Below, piece by piece: positions 62,556-64,000 of a stretch of DNA of 64,000 bases (its first letter is position 1; each line of letters starts with the position of its first letter). The stretch is from Haladaptatus paucihalophilus DX253 (GTDB lineage: Archaea; Halobacteriota; Halobacteria; Halobacteriales; Haladaptataceae). Position numbers and translations under genes: made by a program. Location of the stretch: the NCBI RefSeq assembly GCF_000376445.1, contig NZ_AQXI01000001.1, positions 2,815,734 to 2,879,733 of the forward strand, given 5' to 3'. The notes under the pieces were generated by a model, which worked only from the letters and a program-made list of their open reading frames with translations, was not told the DNA's origin and did no database searches.

Positions 62556-63103
62556 CCGGCATCGCGCTCGCGTCGCTGTTCACGGCCGGAACGACCGCGA
62601 TGCAGTATTTCGCCACGAACGTCCAACTCGCCACGCTCGTCTTCTGGAAGTTCGGCGACGTGGGAAGCGCGACGTGGAAATCGAACGCCTTCCTCTGGCT
62701 TTGCGTCGTCCTCGCCACGCTCTACTTCGTGCGGAACGCGTGGGAGTACAACCTGCTCGACGCGGGCGACGAAACCGCTCGAAGCCTCGGCGTCAACGTC
62801 GAACGAACGCGCCTGTCCGGGATGGTGGTCGCGTCGTTCCTGACGGCCGTCGTCGTCTCGCTGTTCGGCATCATCGGCTTCGTCGGTCTCGTGGTACCGC
62901 ACATCGTCCGGCGACTCGTCGGCGGCGACGAGCGATTCCTGATTCCCGCGTCCTGTCTCGGCGGGGGTGCCCTCCTCCTCGCGTCCGATACGGCGGCCCG
63001 GACGCTCCTCTCGCCCATCGTCCTGCCCGTCGGCATCATCACGTCCTTCATCGGCGTCCCGCTCTTCGTCTACCTCATCGTCAACGGGAGAGACCACTGG
63101 TGA
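62033..63103 (+). CDS. ABC transporter permease (FecCD/BtuC family)
   Basis: A 356-residue protein with about 10 membrane helices. Family features are LPRIVAAVGAGLGLAIAGAV, the NPLASPYTLGISQAASFGAA motif (Q-x-x-x-x-N-P-L-A-x-P-x-x-LG-I), GDVGSATWKSN and GIIGFVGLVVPHIVRRLVGG (the EAA-like coupling loop GFIGLxxPHxxR). It works with the binding protein upstream and the ATPase downstream (4-bp overlap). The ATG lies inside the upstream gene's open frame. The substrate is not set by sequence. Confidence 0.93.
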   Translation: MEESIEPAVLSRYRKRTRRKLAFIVGLGVALVVVAGYALVSGPISVPLSELPSILLGRSSGVHATVIWNIRLPRIVAAVGAGLGLAIAGAVLQSVLRNPLASPYTLGISQAASFGAAFAIIVLGTGAVRDSGTTVLLHNPYTTTVCAFLASLGSTGFVLAVAKYKRASAETLLLTGIALASLFTAGTTAMQYFATNVQLATLVFWKFGDVGSATWKSNAFLWLCVVLATLYFVRNAWEYNLLDAGDETARSLGVNVERTRLSGMVVASFLTAVVVSLFGIIGFVGLVVPHIVRRLVGGDERFLIPASCLGGGALLLASDTAARTLLSPIVLPVGIITSFIGVPLFVYLIVNGRDHW

Positions 63104-63861
63104 GCATCGAACTTGACGGACTGGCGGTCGGGTACGACGGGACGCCCGTCCTCGAAGACGTGACGCTCGGCGTCGAACCGGGCGAGGTGCTCGCCGTCCT
63201 CGGCCCGAACGGCGTCGGCAAGAGCACGCTTCTCAGGACGATTCTCGGCCTGCAGTCGCCGATTCGCGGGAGCGTCGCGCTCGACGGCGACTCGCTTTCC
63301 GACCTCTCCCGCGACGAAATCGCGCGGCGCGTCGGCTACGTGCCACAGCAGGAATCCACGACCGTCCCGTCCACCGTGTTCGACGCGGTGTTGATGGGGA
63401 GAAAGCCGTACCTCGATTGGCGGCCGACGGAGGAGGACAAGCGGCGCGTCGCGGCGGTGCTCGACTCGCTCGACATCACCGAGTTGGCGATGCGGAACCT
63501 CCACGAACTCAGCGGCGGGCAGCGCCAGAAGGTCATGCTCGGCCGCGCGCTCGCGCAAGACCCGTCGTCGCTCGTCCTCGACGAACCGACGAGCGACCTG
63601 GACATCCGCCACGAACTCGACGTGCTCGAACTCGTCCGGCGGACGAGTCGGGAGGGCAACGCCGTCGTCTACGCCATGCACGACATCAACCTCGCCGCGC
63701 GGTACGCGGACCGGTTCCTGTTGGTCGCCGACGGCGAAGTCGTCGCTCTCGGCGATGGGTCCGTGCTGACGCCGGAACACGTCGAACGCGTGTTCGACGT
63801 TCCGGTTCGACTGGTCGAGGACGAAACCCCGATTCTCGTTCCCGAACGCGGCCGGGACTGA
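63100..63861 (+). CDS. ABC transporter ATP-binding protein (FecE/BtuD type)
   Basis: A 253-residue ATPase from the GTG at 63100, overlapping the permease stop by 4 bp. Walker A GPNGVGKSTLLRTIL, Q-loop YVPQQESTTVP, signature HELSGGQRQKVMLGRALAQD, Walker B SLVLDEPTSDLDIRH and H-loop VVYAMHDINLAARYADR. The VPSTVFDAVLMGRKPYLDW segment after the Q-loop is typical of iron-complex and cobalamin importers. It completes a three-gene uptake system with the two genes upstream. The longer frame from 62674 lies out of frame within the permease gene. Confidence 0.94.
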   Translation: MSIELDGLAVGYDGTPVLEDVTLGVEPGEVLAVLGPNGVGKSTLLRTILGLQSPIRGSVALDGDSLSDLSRDEIARRVGYVPQQESTTVPSTVFDAVLMGRKPYLDWRPTEEDKRRVAAVLDSLDITELAMRNLHELSGGQRQKVMLGRALAQDPSSLVLDEPTSDLDIRHELDVLELVRRTSREGNAVVYAMHDINLAARYADRFLLVADGEVVALGDGSVLTPEHVERVFDVPVRLVEDETPILVPERGRD

Positions 63862-63893
63862 CTCTTTTTCGCCGATTGCCCGACTTCCCGCGC

Positions 63894-64000
63894 TCAGTCC
63901 GTCCCCTCGAACCGGAGCACGTCGATGTTACTTCCGGTGTCGGGGTCGCGCTCGGCGACGACCGAAAGCGTCTCCCGAGCGAGGGTTTCGGTGTCGTCCA
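63894..64000 (-). CDS. 3' end of an unidentified gene, truncated by the window edge
   Basis: On the minus strand, 34 codons are open from the window edge to a TGA at 63894-63896, ending LARETLSVVAERDPDTGSNI-DVLRFEGTD. The haloarchaeal-like acidic composition supports coding. Too little is visible to name a family. It converges with the ABC ATPase gene, 32 bp away. Confidence 0.5.
   Translation of the reverse strand, partial: DDTETLARETLSVVAERDPDTGSNIDVLRFEGTD

Overview
The window reads as chromosomal DNA of a halophilic archaeon (class Halobacteria). The DNA is GC-rich and the predicted proteins are strongly acidic. Many genes carry an archaeal TATA element 25-30 nt ahead of the start codon. 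The window encodes transcription factor B, ribosomal protein S17e, an archaeal-type tRNA-Ser(CGA), a HalOD1-domain protein, an HVO_0758-type zinc finger and lipobox lipoproteins. The genus cannot be fixed from sequence reading alone. Gene density is high, stop/start overlaps of the ATGA type are common, and I see no IS element, CRISPR array or prophage.

Layout. 1-12 kb: housekeeping and redox genes on both strands (S66 peptidase, NikR, DUF192, an HNH-like protein, a CPA2 antiporter, an aldehyde dehydrogenase, an endonuclease III-type glycosylase, DUF371, a coiled-coil protein, SppA, an NAD-epimerase, an aldo/keto reductase). 12-16 kb: a NodB-like lipoprotein, an MFS transporter and a GpgS-like glycosyltransferase. 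16.1-16.4 kb: tRNA-Ser with a second copy of its 3' end 150 bp away. 16.5-20.8 kb: a MoxR ATPase convergent with a four-gene overlapping block DUF4129-DUF7269-DUF58-DUF7519. 20.8-32 kb: UDP-GlcNAc 2-epimerase, a candidate secreted metallopeptidase, a DUF4097 lipoprotein, TFB, a second NodB-like lipoprotein, MsrA, S17e, MFS, a beta-propeller protein and an S9 peptidase. 32-41 kb: KatG with an overlapping 33-residue upstream ORF, an FAD oxidase, a rhodanese, an FAD monooxygenase-like protein and IlvD. 41-47 kb: DAACS symporter plus class III aminotransferase, then an ABC-2 exporter. 47-56 kb (minus strand): the branched-chain amino acid block leuA // ilvB-ilvN-ilvC-orf-leuC-leuD-leuB. 56-64 kb: SOUL protein, SDR, HalOD1 protein, a second rhodanese, a TiaS-like protein and a BtuF/FecCD/BtuD-type uptake ABC system.

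How the genes work together. IlvB/N, IlvC and IlvD make the 2-oxo acid precursors of valine, isoleucine and leucine, and LeuA, LeuC/D and LeuB carry out the leucine branch. IlvD is encoded separately at 39.5-41.2 kb. KatG, MsrA and the aldo/keto reductase are redox and stress functions. The MoxR/DUF58/DUF4129 block is a widespread arrangement of unknown role. Several cell-surface proteins are scattered through the window.

Most notable observations: leuA lacks a start codon in its own frame because of a seven-G run just after its ATG; the ABC substrate-binding protein has lost the stop codon that should overlap the permease start; an acidic 33-residue ORF is coupled to katG; an unexplained small protein with a duplicated motif sits between ilvC and leuC; the S17e stop codon lies inside a 24-bp tandem repeat; the end of ilvD is repeated 270 bp downstream; and both NodB-like lipoproteins carry HxxxQ where the metal motif HxxxH is expected.
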